From: CAZABP01 sp964483245
GTDB taxonomy: Bacteria > Planctomycetota > UBA1135 > UBA2386
NCBI GenBank assembly: GCA_964483245.1
Contig: CAZABP010000002.1
Span: 1 to 64,000 of the forward strand
Length of the DNA stretch: 64,000 nucleotides
Reading direction: 5' to 3'
In this document: positions 43,977 through 52,688 of the stretch, piece by piece
Numbering within the stretch: the stretch's first letter is position 1
Layout: each line of letters starts with the position of its first letter
Program-made: the position numbers and the translations under genes
The notes under the pieces: model-generated
What the model was told of the DNA's origin: nothing
The model's database searches: none
What the model saw: the letters and a program-made list of their open reading frames with translations, nothing else

Positions 43977-46202
43977 ATGCGCATCGCCTGCATCGGTGGC
44001 GGGCCGGCCGGCCTCTACTTCGCGATCCTGATGCGGAGGGCGTTCCCGCAGACGCGAATCACGGTCTACGAGCGCAACCGACCGGACGACACGTTCGGTT
44101 GGGGTGTCGTGTTCTCCGACGAGACGCTCGCCGGCTTCGGCGACGCCGACCCGGAGAGCTCCGCGCGGATCCGCGAGAGCTTCATCCACTGGACCGACAT
44201 CCAGACCTGGTACGCGGGGACCTGCACCGTCTCTACGGGACACGGCTTCTCCGGCCTCTCGCGCAAGACGCTGCTGCAGATCCTCCATGCGCGCTGCCGC
44301 GAGCTCGAGATCGAGCTGCAGTTCCAGACCGAGATCCAAGGGATCGAAGCCTGCCGCGACGCGGACCTGATCGTGGCTGCCGACGGGGTCAACAGCACGG
44401 TGCGCAAGCAGCTCGCCGAGAATCTCCGCCCGTCGATCGACTGGCGCAAGTGCCGGTTTGCGTGGTTCGGGACCGACAAGGTCATGACCGCGTTCACGTT
44501 CGTGTTCCAGGAGACGCCGTACGGGCTGTTCCAGGTGCACGCGTATCCGTTCGAGCCGGGACGGGGCACGTGGATCGTCGAGTGCCGCGAGGAGGTCTGG
44601 CAACGTGCCGGGCTCGACCGGCTCGATGAGGAGGAGTCGGCCGCCTGGTGCCAGGATCTGTTCGCCGAGCACCTCGGCGGCGCGCGGCTGCTGACCAACC
44701 GCTCGCTGTGGCGCGCGTTCCCGACGATCCGCTGCGAGCACTGGTCGCACGGCAACGTCGTGCTGCTCGGCGACGCCGTCCACACCGCGCACTTCTCGAT
44801 CGGCTCCGGCACGAAGCTGGCGATGGAGGATGCGATCGCGCTGGCCGACGCCTTCCGCGCGCACGGCACCGGGGACGTGCCGGCCGTGCTGGCCGCCTAC
44901 CAGCAGGCGCGCGAGCTCGACGTGCTGAAGACGCAGCGCGCGGCGCAGACGAGCCTCGAGTGGTTCGAGAACTCGGCGCGCTACGTCGGCCAGCACCCGC
45001 TGCGGTTCACGTTCAACTTGATGACGCGCAGCAAGCGGATCACGTACGACAACCTCGCGCTGCGTGACCCGGCGCTGGTGCAGCAGGTCAACGAGCGGGT
45101 CGCGGAGGCGCAAGGCAGCCCGCCGGCCGCCGCGCCGATGTTCCTGCCGCTGCAACTGCGCAACCTGCGCCTGCAGAACCGGGTCGTTGTGTCCTCGATG
45201 TGCATGTACTCGGCGGTCGACGGGGTCCCGAACGACTGGCACCTCGTGCATCTCGGCTCACGCGCGGTCGGCGGCGCCGCGCTGGTCATGGCCGAGATGA
45301 CCAATGTCACGCCGGCCGGCCGGATCACGCCGCAGTGCACCGGGCTGTGGAACGAGGCGCAGCAGCAGGCGTGGCGGCGGATCGTCGAGTTCGTCCACAC
45401 GCACACGCAGGCGAAGATCGGACTGCAGCTCGCGCACGCTGGTCGCAAGGGCGCCGTCGCGCATCCGTGGGTCGGCGACGACGAGCCGCTCGCGTTCGGT
45501 GCCTGGGAGACGCTGGCGCCGTCACCGCTGCCGTTCCGCCCGCACTGGCCGGCACCCAGGGAGATGAAGCGGGCCGACCTGGATGCGGTGCGCGACGCGT
45601 TCGTCGCTTCGGCGCGGCTCGCGCTCGCGGCCGGCTTCGACCTGCTCGAGCTGCACATGGCGCACGGCTATCTGCTGTCCAGCTTCCTGTCGCCGTTGAC
45701 CAACCGTCGCACCGACGACTACGGCGGCTCGCTCGAGAACCGGATGCGCTACCCGCTCGAGGTGTTCGACGCCGTGCGCGCAGTCTGGACCGACCGTCCG
45801 CTCGCGGTCCGCATCTCGGCAACCGACTGGCTGGAGCCGGACGGAATGACGCCCGAGGATGCCGTCGCCGTCTCGCTGGCGTTGAAGGCGCGCGGTTGCG
45901 ACCTGATCGATGTCTCGACCGCCGGCAACGTGCCGGAGTCGAAGCCGCAGTTCGGCCGGATGTACCAGGTCCCCTACGCCGAGAAGATCAAGTACGAGGT
46001 CGGCATCCCGGTCATCGCGGTCGGCGGGATCTTCGACGCGGATCACGTCAACACGATCGTCGCGGCGGGTCGCGCGGATCTCTGCGCGATCGCGCGCGCG
46101 CATCTGGCGGATCCGTACCTGACGGCACATGCGGCGGCGAGGTACGGCGCGACCGAGCAGCCGTGGCCTGGGCAGTACGCCCCCGGTCGGCCGCGTGCCT
46201 AG
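43977..46202 (+). CDS. bifunctional anthraniloyl-CoA (2-aminobenzoyl-CoA) monooxygenase-type flavoenzyme
   Basis: 741 residues from ATG 43977. Residues 1-375 are an FAD-dependent aromatic hydroxylase of salicylyl-CoA 5-hydroxylase type: CIGGGPAGLYFAILMRR, FGWGVVFSDETLAGF and GDAVHTAHFSIGSGTKLAMED. Residues ~385-741 are an old-yellow-enzyme domain: FLPLQLRNLRLQNRVVVSSM, GLQLAHAGRKG, ELHMAHGYLLSSFLSPL and NRRTDDYGGSLENR. This two-domain layout is that of 2-aminobenzoyl-CoA monooxygenase/reductase, which dearomatises the CoA-bound ring. No CoA ligase or ring-cleavage gene is nearby, so the substrate and pathway remain open. A 35-nt hairpin precedes the start. Confidence 0.88.
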   Translation: MRIACIGGGPAGLYFAILMRRAFPQTRITVYERNRPDDTFGWGVVFSDETLAGFGDADPESSARIRESFIHWTDIQTWYAGTCTVSTGHGFSGLSRKTLLQILHARCRELEIELQFQTEIQGIEACRDADLIVAADGVNSTVRKQLAENLRPSIDWRKCRFAWFGTDKVMTAFTFVFQETPYGLFQVHAYPFEPGRGTWIVECREEVWQRAGLDRLDEEESAAWCQDLFAEHLGGARLLTNRSLWRAFPTIRCEHWSHGNVVLLGDAVHTAHFSIGSGTKLAMEDAIALADAFRAHGTGDVPAVLAAYQQARELDVLKTQRAAQTSLEWFENSARYVGQHPLRFTFNLMTRSKRITYDNLALRDPALVQQVNERVAEAQGSPPAAAPMFLPLQLRNLRLQNRVVVSSMCMYSAVDGVPNDWHLVHLGSRAVGGAALVMAEMTNVTPAGRITPQCTGLWNEAQQQAWRRIVEFVHTHTQAKIGLQLAHAGRKGAVAHPWVGDDEPLAFGAWETLAPSPLPFRPHWPAPREMKRADLDAVRDAFVASARLALAAGFDLLELHMAHGYLLSSFLSPLTNRRTDDYGGSLENRMRYPLEVFDAVRAVWTDRPLAVRISATDWLEPDGMTPEDAVAVSLALKARGCDLIDVSTAGNVPESKPQFGRMYQVPYAEKIKYEVGIPVIAVGGIFDADHVNTIVAAGRADLCAIARAHLADPYLTAHAAARYGATEQPWPGQYAPGRPRA

Positions 46203-46212
46203 GGATCCTGGC

Positions 46213-47694
46213 GTGCAACCGGACGCGGTGCTGCGGCGGACCGATTGGAGTGTTCCCGCCGGATTGCTCGAGCAGGCACCGGTCGGGTACCTCGGCCTGC
46301 AGGAGAGCAGCCTGCTGTACCACCTGGCGAAGCAATACTGCCGCGGGCGCGGCGCGATCGTCGACGCCGGTTCGTACCTCGGCCGCTCGGCCTGGTTCCT
46401 GGGCCGCGGCGCAGCCGCGAATCCGCACCTGTGCGACGCGGGTGCGGCGCGCATCCACTGCATCGACAACTTCCGCGTCAACGACGTGCAGACCGCCGAA
46501 CACGTCGAGCGGGAGTACGGCCGGCGGCTGGCGCTCGGCGCGTCGACGCGCGCGATCTTCGATGCCAACACGCAAGGGATCCGCGATCAGCTGATCGTGC
46601 ACGAGGGGGACTTCCACGAGTTCACCTGGACGGGCGGACCGATCGAGCTGCTGCTGGTCGACATCGCGAAGTCCCCGTCCCTGAACCGGCGAGTGCTCGA
46701 GCAGCTGTTCCCCGCGTTGCTTCCAGGCGCCTCGTTGGTCGTGCAGCAGGATTACCACCATCCGTGGCAACCGCACCTGCACGTCGCGATGCAGGCACTG
46801 GGGGAGTGCTTCGCGCTCGAGCTGCCGCGCGTCGACGACTCTGCCGTGTTCCGTCTGCTGCGGCCGATCCGGCCGGAGCTCCTGCACGAAGCGGCGCGAG
46901 AGGATCTGCCGGCCGACCGGCAGCTCGCGCTGATGTCGGCCGCGGTGGCGCAGCTCCCCGCCGGCGCGCGGGCATACGTCGAGTTCGCCGAATGCGTGCT
47001 GCTCGTGCACCACGGCCGGCTCGACGCGGCACGTGACCGCGTCCGCGACGTGCTGGCAGCGGGTGCGCCAGTGCATGCCGGTGAGCCGAACTGGGAGCGC
47101 TACGCGAACGGTGTGTCCGACTTCGCCGACCTGCAGCTCGGCTGGCGCGAACACCTGGCCGGCCGGCCCGAGCAGGCGTTGGCGCAGCTCGAGCGTCCGC
47201 TGCGCGCCGGGCGGCTCAGCGAATGGCTCGTGGAGCTGCGGGTGCACGCGTTGCTCGCACTCGGCAGGCTGGACGCCGCGGACTGCGCGCTCGCGGAGCT
47301 GCTGGCGCGCGGCCACCACTGCAGCCGTGAACCGCTGCTGCGCGGGTGGATCGCGTTGCACCGCGGCGACGCGGCGGGTGCCGTCGAGCTCGCCGCACGG
47401 CAGGTCCGGCAGACGCCGGGCGAACACCAGATCGTCGTCCACGCGATGTTGCTGTGCCAACGCGCCTGGGAAGTATCACGCGACTTCGTTGCCGCGCGCG
47501 CGGTCATGACCGGGCTCGCAGCAGTGCTTCCAGAGCACCCGTTCGTGTGGTTGACCAGTGCCTGGGTGGCCGTCCGGCTGGGCGATCCCACGCATGCCCA
47601 TGATGCACTCGATCGGGCTCGCGTCGTTGCCCGGGATCCGCACGCGCTCGCGCTGGTCGAGAGTCTCCGCAAGTCGGTCGCCCCGCGTGCGTGA
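46213..47694 (+). CDS. Methyltransf_24-type methyltransferase domain with TPR-like C-terminal region
   Basis: 493 residues from GTG 46213, which has AGGGA seven bases upstream; GTG 46195 is an alternative. The first ~230 residues are a Rossmann methyltransferase fold: GAIVDAGSYLGRSAWFLG, IHCIDNFRVND, and GGPIELLLVDIAKSPSLNRR, ending SLVVQQDYHHPW. From ~240 onward there are helical repeats (HGRLDAARDRVRDVLAAG, GRLDAADCALAELLARG, DAVGAVELAA-like). The same layout is found in the convergent gene at 47695-48930. Given the surroundings, a sugar methyltransferase of the glycan locus is likely. It follows the monooxygenase stop by 10 bp. Confidence 0.78.
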   Translation: MQPDAVLRRTDWSVPAGLLEQAPVGYLGLQESSLLYHLAKQYCRGRGAIVDAGSYLGRSAWFLGRGAAANPHLCDAGAARIHCIDNFRVNDVQTAEHVEREYGRRLALGASTRAIFDANTQGIRDQLIVHEGDFHEFTWTGGPIELLLVDIAKSPSLNRRVLEQLFPALLPGASLVVQQDYHHPWQPHLHVAMQALGECFALELPRVDDSAVFRLLRPIRPELLHEAAREDLPADRQLALMSAAVAQLPAGARAYVEFAECVLLVHHGRLDAARDRVRDVLAAGAPVHAGEPNWERYANGVSDFADLQLGWREHLAGRPEQALAQLERPLRAGRLSEWLVELRVHALLALGRLDAADCALAELLARGHHCSREPLLRGWIALHRGDAAGAVELAARQVRQTPGEHQIVVHAMLLCQRAWEVSRDFVAARAVMTGLAAVLPEHPFVWLTSAWVAVRLGDPTHAHDALDRARVVARDPHALALVESLRKSVAPRA

Positions 47695-48930
47695 TCATGT
47701 TGGCCGGCCGTTGCGATCCCTCGCAGCATGGGCGAGTCCGGGTTGCTCGCACGCGCGCGCAGCCAGTCCGGCAAGGACGAGCAGTTCCGGGCTCCGGGGG
47801 AACATCTCCAACAACCTTGCCGATCCGGACTGCGCGGCCAGCGCGAAGTTGGGTGAGCTCTCGTCGAGTCGCAGCGACTCCCGATACAGCTCGATCGCCC
47901 GCGCGGCGTCGCCCTCGAGTTGGGCGATCCGGCCGCGCACGGTCAGCAGGTCGGCATGCGGTTGGAGCCAACTCGGCGCGATCTCCCGTCTGGCGAGCTC
48001 GATGTCGTGTCGCGCGAGCGCCTCCCACCCGCGCATGATCCGCTCGTCCGCGCTGAACCGCCGCGCCATCACCATCTGCGCCTCGATTCGTCCCAGGTCA
48101 TCGCCACGCGCGCCTTCGAGCAGCTCGCGGCGGGTCTCGGCCAGGAGTTCAGCGTCGTCGTCGACGCAGGCGACGCGATACAGCATCAACAGGTAGGTCG
48201 CTCTGTCCTCGCTGGTCGACTGCGCGATGCGCTGGCGCAGGAGGTGCCGCGCAGATCGCAGCGGGAAACACTCGTGCCGGTATTCCTCATGCGCCCCGGC
48301 CGGGCCGGCAAAGCTCTTCAGCAGCAGGAAGGAGTTCGTCGTGCCGGAAGCAACGGCTTCGACCTCAGCCCACAGGTCCGGCCGGCTGTCGAAGACCAGC
48401 GGCAGCCAATACGTGTGAAAGTAGCGGAAATCCTGCAGCACGACGCGACTCTTCCCAGGGATGAGGTGCGGCCCGAAGCAGTTCAGGATCGCCTCGAGGA
48501 GCCCCCAGATCTTGGCAGCGTCGACGAACAGGACCTCGATCGGTCCGCCGTCCCATGCGGGATCGAGAAGGTTCATCTTCTCCGCCCGGATGAGATCGTG
48601 GTACCCGGCCGTGTTGCTGACGAGCAAGCTGCGGAAGTCGCGACCGTCGGGCAGATCCTCCGGGGCGTACTGTTCTATGTACTCGCGGCGCCATTCGAAC
48701 AGGTCGAACGCGTGCACGACCCGCGACGCCACGCCGGATCGCCGCAGGCCTTCTGCCAATGCTGCGGTACTGCTGCCGAGCCAGGGCCCGAGGTCCACGA
48801 TCGCCCCGGGCGCCGAATAGGTGGTCTGACCCAACCAGATCAGGTACTGCAGTTCCTCGTGCGTCAGCATCGAAGGAACCAGGGCGACGCTGTCGGGCAC
48901 GTGCGTGTCGGCCCAGGGCTGCTTCGCCAT
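47695..48930 (-). CDS. Methyltransf_24-type methyltransferase domain with TPR-like C-terminal region (paralogue)
   Basis: 411 residues. Residues 30-230 are a SAM methyltransferase fold with GAIVDLGPWLGSSTAALAE, VHAFDLFEWRREY, GGPIEVLFVDAAKIWG and VVLQDFRYFHTYWLPL. The C-terminal ~150 residues are helical repeats (ADLLTVRGRIAQLEGDAARAIELYRESLRLD split over two helices). Domain order and the GGPIE-VD-AK core match the gene at 46213-47694, though sequence identity looks low. The stop codons of the two genes are immediately adjacent (TGATCA), so they are convergent with no spacer. Probably a second methyltransferase of the glycan locus. Confidence 0.78.
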   Translation of the reverse strand: MAKQPWADTHVPDSVALVPSMLTHEELQYLIWLGQTTYSAPGAIVDLGPWLGSSTAALAEGLRRSGVASRVVHAFDLFEWRREYIEQYAPEDLPDGRDFRSLLVSNTAGYHDLIRAEKMNLLDPAWDGGPIEVLFVDAAKIWGLLEAILNCFGPHLIPGKSRVVLQDFRYFHTYWLPLVFDSRPDLWAEVEAVASGTTNSFLLLKSFAGPAGAHEEYRHECFPLRSARHLLRQRIAQSTSEDRATYLLMLYRVACVDDDAELLAETRRELLEGARGDDLGRIEAQMVMARRFSADERIMRGWEALARHDIELARREIAPSWLQPHADLLTVRGRIAQLEGDAARAIELYRESLRLDESSPNFALAAQSGSARLLEMFPRSPELLVLAGLAARACEQPGLAHAARDRNGRPT

Positions 48931-49166
48931 CGGAGGGGATCAGGGGGTGCGGGCTGTCGGGCGCGGGTTCACGACGCGAGCTTCCACGCGCTGCGCGTCC
49001 ACGCCGCACCGCGCCGCCCTGGAACGAACGGGCCATGACGCCGCGGAACGGCGCGGATGCTATCCTCGCCGGCCCGGTTCGGCCGTCCCGCTGGTCGTGC
49101 TAAGCCGCACACCTGCTGCCCGCCCGCTTGACCCCACCCCATCAGGGAGCCGATACCCAAGGATTC

Positions 49167-50363
49167 GTGAGCCACCCGATCGACTCCGCTCGCCCGCGCC
49201 AGCCGATCACGTTGGCCATGGTTTCGTACCGCAAGGCCAGCGTGCTGCCGCTGGTGATCGAGTCCGCGGCTTCGGGATCGCTGGTGCCGGACCTCGTCGT
49301 GGTGGCCGACGACGGCTCCGATGACGGTACGCCGGATGCCGCCGAGGCAGCCTGCCGCAAGCACGGAATCCCCTGCCGCATCCTGCGGCACCCACGCGTG
49401 GCGATCTATCGGATCCAGGCGATGCGCAACAGCGCCGTGGCCGCGGCTCTGGAGGGGGTCGTGCTGCTCTCGGATTCGGATTGCATCCTCGGTCGATACA
49501 CGCTCGAGGCTCACTCGTTGATCCACCGCAAGTTCCAGGACGCCATGGGCACTGGCGCTCGTTTCGAGTATCTGGCAGGGACCAGCGGAGAGTTCACGAG
49601 CATGTACAGCACGCTCGAGTTCTCGCACTGCTCGAGCGGGAACTACATGGTCCCGTATGGGGCCAACATGTCTTTCACCAAGCGCATGTGGCGGCGGCTC
49701 GGTGGCTTCGATCGGTCCTACGATCTCCACTACGGGTTCGAAGACCATGAGTTCATGTTTCGCGCGGAACAGGCCTCGGCCGTCATCTACGCGGATCCGG
49801 CGGCATACATGTTCCATTGCCCGCATCCGACCGTGTTCGGACACCGCGACGCTTCCGTCAACATCGCCCGGTTCGACCGTTCGTTCGGGCGCGATTATGT
49901 GCGCGAGCATCTCGCGTTCCTGCGCACGATGGTCCTGCCGCAGTACTGGCGAGGACAGCGCAAGGAGTCGCTGCTGGGCCCGGGCAGACTGAGTCTGGAT
50001 CGCTGGGGTGCGCCGCCCGGTTATCGGCCTCCGCTCCACCTCGCGTTGGTCGAGGACATGACGCCGATCAACACCGCGGTGCGCCGCTTCCTGGCCGACA
50101 TGGATGAGGAGCGGCGCCAGGAGCTCTGTCGGCTCGTCCGCAGCGTGGACCATCAGCGGCTTCTGCCATTCTCGGTTGCGGAGGCGTTGATCCTGAACCT
50201 CCGCTGGATCCTGGACTCGTTCGACATCGAGAATGAATCCAGGCGCAGCGAAATGCACTACTGGGTGGATCGCTGGATCCGTTGGGAAGCGGCGCTCCGA
50301 GCCGGCGACCCCCGCATCCAGCACGCGCCAGCCGCCCACACCACGCCGACTCGGACCGCGTAG
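49167..50363 (+). CDS. family 2 glycosyltransferase (paralogue of 32840-33982)
   Basis: 398 residues from GTG 49167, preceded by AAGGATT; a TTG at 49128 would add 13 residues. Motifs in order are ITLAMVSYRKASVLP, DDGSDDGTPDAAE, LLSDSDCILGRYTLEAH, VPYGANMSFTKRMWRRLGGFDRSYDL and a C-terminal extension with LDRWGAPPGYRPPLHLALVED, matched by LDAEWGAPPGFVPPLHLQLSR-type sequence in the paralogue. Catalytic Asp residues are intact. The stop TAG lies 11 bp before the ATG of the GT4 paralogue, recreating the GT2-GT4 pair of 32.8-36.2 kb. Confidence 0.9.
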   Translation: MSHPIDSARPRQPITLAMVSYRKASVLPLVIESAASGSLVPDLVVVADDGSDDGTPDAAEAACRKHGIPCRILRHPRVAIYRIQAMRNSAVAAALEGVVLLSDSDCILGRYTLEAHSLIHRKFQDAMGTGARFEYLAGTSGEFTSMYSTLEFSHCSSGNYMVPYGANMSFTKRMWRRLGGFDRSYDLHYGFEDHEFMFRAEQASAVIYADPAAYMFHCPHPTVFGHRDASVNIARFDRSFGRDYVREHLAFLRTMVLPQYWRGQRKESLLGPGRLSLDRWGAPPGYRPPLHLALVEDMTPINTAVRRFLADMDEERRQELCRLVRSVDHQRLLPFSVAEALILNLRWILDSFDIENESRRSEMHYWVDRWIRWEAALRAGDPRIQHAPAAHTTPTRTA

Positions 50364-50374
50364 TGACGAATCCG

Positions 50375-52654
50375 ATGCGAATCTGCCTCGTTTCACACGA
50401 GTACCCTCCGTTCCCTGGTGGCGGCATCGCGACCTACGCGGAAGCGGCCGGACGCCATCTGGCCGAAGCGGGGCACGAAGTGCACGTGGTCACGAACCGG
50501 GCTTCGTTCGGCTCGAAGGAGCTGGTGCACACCGTGGACTTCTGGCGGCACGGCAACCTGTCGGTCCATCGCCTCGACCTGTTCGATGTCGACCGCAAGC
50601 CGTCGCCGTCCCTGCGCTTCTTCGACGTCGATCCGCTGCAGTACCCGGACCACTGGGAGCTCAGCGCCTACGACCCCTCCAACATCGCGGCCGCTGCGAT
50701 CGCGGGATTCGTCGCTTCCCTGCACGCGGTCGTGCAGCTCGACGTCATCGAGGTCCCGGAGTACTACGCGGAGGCGTTCTACATCGTGCGGCAGCGCAAT
50801 GCGGGCCGACGGCATCGGTTTCCGCCGGTGTGCGTCATCGGCCACACGAGCACGCGCGAGCTGCTGGCCGTGAGCAAGCACACGCTTCACCTGGGCCGTG
50901 CCAGGCAACGCGAGATGATGCTGCGCGAGGAGTACTGCTTGCAGCATGCTGACGGGCTGCAGACGCCGTCGCGGAGTCTGCTGTCGCGCTATGAGGCGAG
51001 CTTCGGCGCAGTGTTGCCGGAGCGACGCAAGGTGATCCCGTACTATCTGGATCTGCCCGACGTCGTGGCTGAGTTGCCCGCGGAGCTGCGCGGCGAGGAT
51101 CCGTACATTCTCGCCGTCGGCAGGATCGAACCGCGCAAGGGTTCCGATCTGCTGGCGCGGGCGTTCGCAGCGATCGCGGCGGAGTACCCGCGGCTCAAGC
51201 TGGTGTTCCTGGGTCGCGAGGCATGGCGCGCGGGCGAGACGTTCGCCGATGTGCTACGGCGCGAGATCGCGCCAAGTGCCAGGGATCGCGTGCTCTGCCT
51301 GGGCAACGTGGCGCGCGGGCAGGCGCTGGCGGCCGCGGCACGGGCCGCAGCGTTCGTGCACGCGGCGCCGTGGGACAACTTTCCGAGCGCGGTCCTCGAG
51401 GCGATGTCGGTGGGTGCGCGGTGCGTGGTCTCCGACCATGGCGGCCAGGCCGAGATGATCGAAGATTGCATCAGCGGCCTCGTGTTCTCCGCCGGCGATC
51501 CGCAGTCGCTGGCGCAAGCGCTCCGCCGCGTCCTCGGCGATCACGAGTTGGGGCAATCGATTGCCGTGGCAGCCGTCCGCCGTGTGCGTGCGATCACGGA
51601 TCCCCTGGCCATCACCGCGAGCAAGATCGAACTCTTCCAGGCGATGGTGGACGACGAGCGCGTGCGCCGCGAGCTGGATCCGGACGTGGAGCCGGCGTTC
51701 CCACCGGTGAGTCGCAACGGCTTTCACTCGCAGATCCCCGGGCACGGCCTCCTCGTTGTCGATGCCGAGGGTGCGGCCGAGGCGCTGCAGGCTGTCACGT
51801 TTGCGTCCGTGGACCAGGAGGTGGCGCAGGCCAGCGGGTGGCGCCTCACGGTGCTGGTCGACGGGCAATCCCCGGTTGCCGTGCCTGCCGGGTGGTCCGC
51901 GCTCAGTGCGCACGCCGCCGCGCCCTGGCGGGATCTGGCACCCGACGATTGCGTGGTTTGGATCCGCGCGGGCACGCGATTCGATCACGGCGCGCTCCGC
52001 CGGCTGGTGCGGCTGACCCAGAACAGCCCTACCGCGGCTGCCGTGTTCGCGTGGCTGCGGCCCGCAACGATCGAACGGTTCCCGTACGCGCACGACGGCG
52101 GGCTCCTGGAGTTCGTGGTCGAGGGAGCCGTGCTGCCCACGGTCCTCGCGTTCTCCGCCCGGCACGCGGATCAGATCGGAGACCTGCTCGGTCTGGAGAC
52201 ACCGGCCGCACGGATCTGCGGACTCATCTGTGTGCTGACGCTGCTGACGCGTGGATCGCTGATTCACACCGGGGACGTCGAAGGGGACTACTACGAGTCC
52301 ATGCCCCTGGTGACCCGCTTCGAACTCGAGCGAGCGCTCGGGTTCGCTGAGGTGCGCGGGCTCCTGCCCCGCGAGTTGCTGACGACGCATCGCCGCGGCA
52401 CCTCATTCGTCGCTGAGTTCTCTCCAGCGCGGCTCGCCACAGCGGCCGCATCCGCGCATGAACTGGCCTCGGTGCAGCAGGCACTCCACTCTGCGCAGCT
52501 GGAGCTGCAGGAGTTGCGGCGGATCCGCGATGAGCATTTCCGGCTCAAGCACAGTCCGCTTGCGCGCCTGTTGCGAAAGCTCCGGATCTTCGAGCTCGCC
52601 CGCAAAGTCGTGCCCGGCTCCAGGCGCGTGCTCGGCGACGGCAAGCAGAGCTGA
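50375..52654 (+). CDS. family 4 glycosyltransferase with degenerate GT-A-like C-terminal domain (paralogue of 33979-36246)
   Basis: 759 residues from ATG 50375, which aligns with the start of the paralogue; GTG 50363 overlapping the GT2 stop is possible. The N-terminal GT-B enzyme has VSHEYPPFPGGGIATY, VGRIEPRKGSDLL and APWDNFPSAVLEAMSVGARCVVSD, split here as the EX7E region with Asp first. The second domain shows GLLVVDAEG, AGTRFDHGALRRLVRL and FAWLRPATIERFPY. A coiled-coil-like segment (SVQQALHSAQLELQELRRIR) precedes the basic tail LLRKLRIFELARKVVPGSRR. Layout and tail match the 33979 protein. Confidence 0.87.
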   Translation: MRICLVSHEYPPFPGGGIATYAEAAGRHLAEAGHEVHVVTNRASFGSKELVHTVDFWRHGNLSVHRLDLFDVDRKPSPSLRFFDVDPLQYPDHWELSAYDPSNIAAAAIAGFVASLHAVVQLDVIEVPEYYAEAFYIVRQRNAGRRHRFPPVCVIGHTSTRELLAVSKHTLHLGRARQREMMLREEYCLQHADGLQTPSRSLLSRYEASFGAVLPERRKVIPYYLDLPDVVAELPAELRGEDPYILAVGRIEPRKGSDLLARAFAAIAAEYPRLKLVFLGREAWRAGETFADVLRREIAPSARDRVLCLGNVARGQALAAAARAAAFVHAAPWDNFPSAVLEAMSVGARCVVSDHGGQAEMIEDCISGLVFSAGDPQSLAQALRRVLGDHELGQSIAVAAVRRVRAITDPLAITASKIELFQAMVDDERVRRELDPDVEPAFPPVSRNGFHSQIPGHGLLVVDAEGAAEALQAVTFASVDQEVAQASGWRLTVLVDGQSPVAVPAGWSALSAHAAAPWRDLAPDDCVVWIRAGTRFDHGALRRLVRLTQNSPTAAAVFAWLRPATIERFPYAHDGGLLEFVVEGAVLPTVLAFSARHADQIGDLLGLETPAARICGLICVLTLLTRGSLIHTGDVEGDYYESMPLVTRFELERALGFAEVRGLLPRELLTTHRRGTSFVAEFSPARLATAAASAHELASVQQALHSAQLELQELRRIRDEHFRLKHSPLARLLRKLRIFELARKVVPGSRRVLGDGKQS

Positions 52655-52688
52655 ACCGCGCAGCACCGCCGCATCAGGAAGCGCCGGA

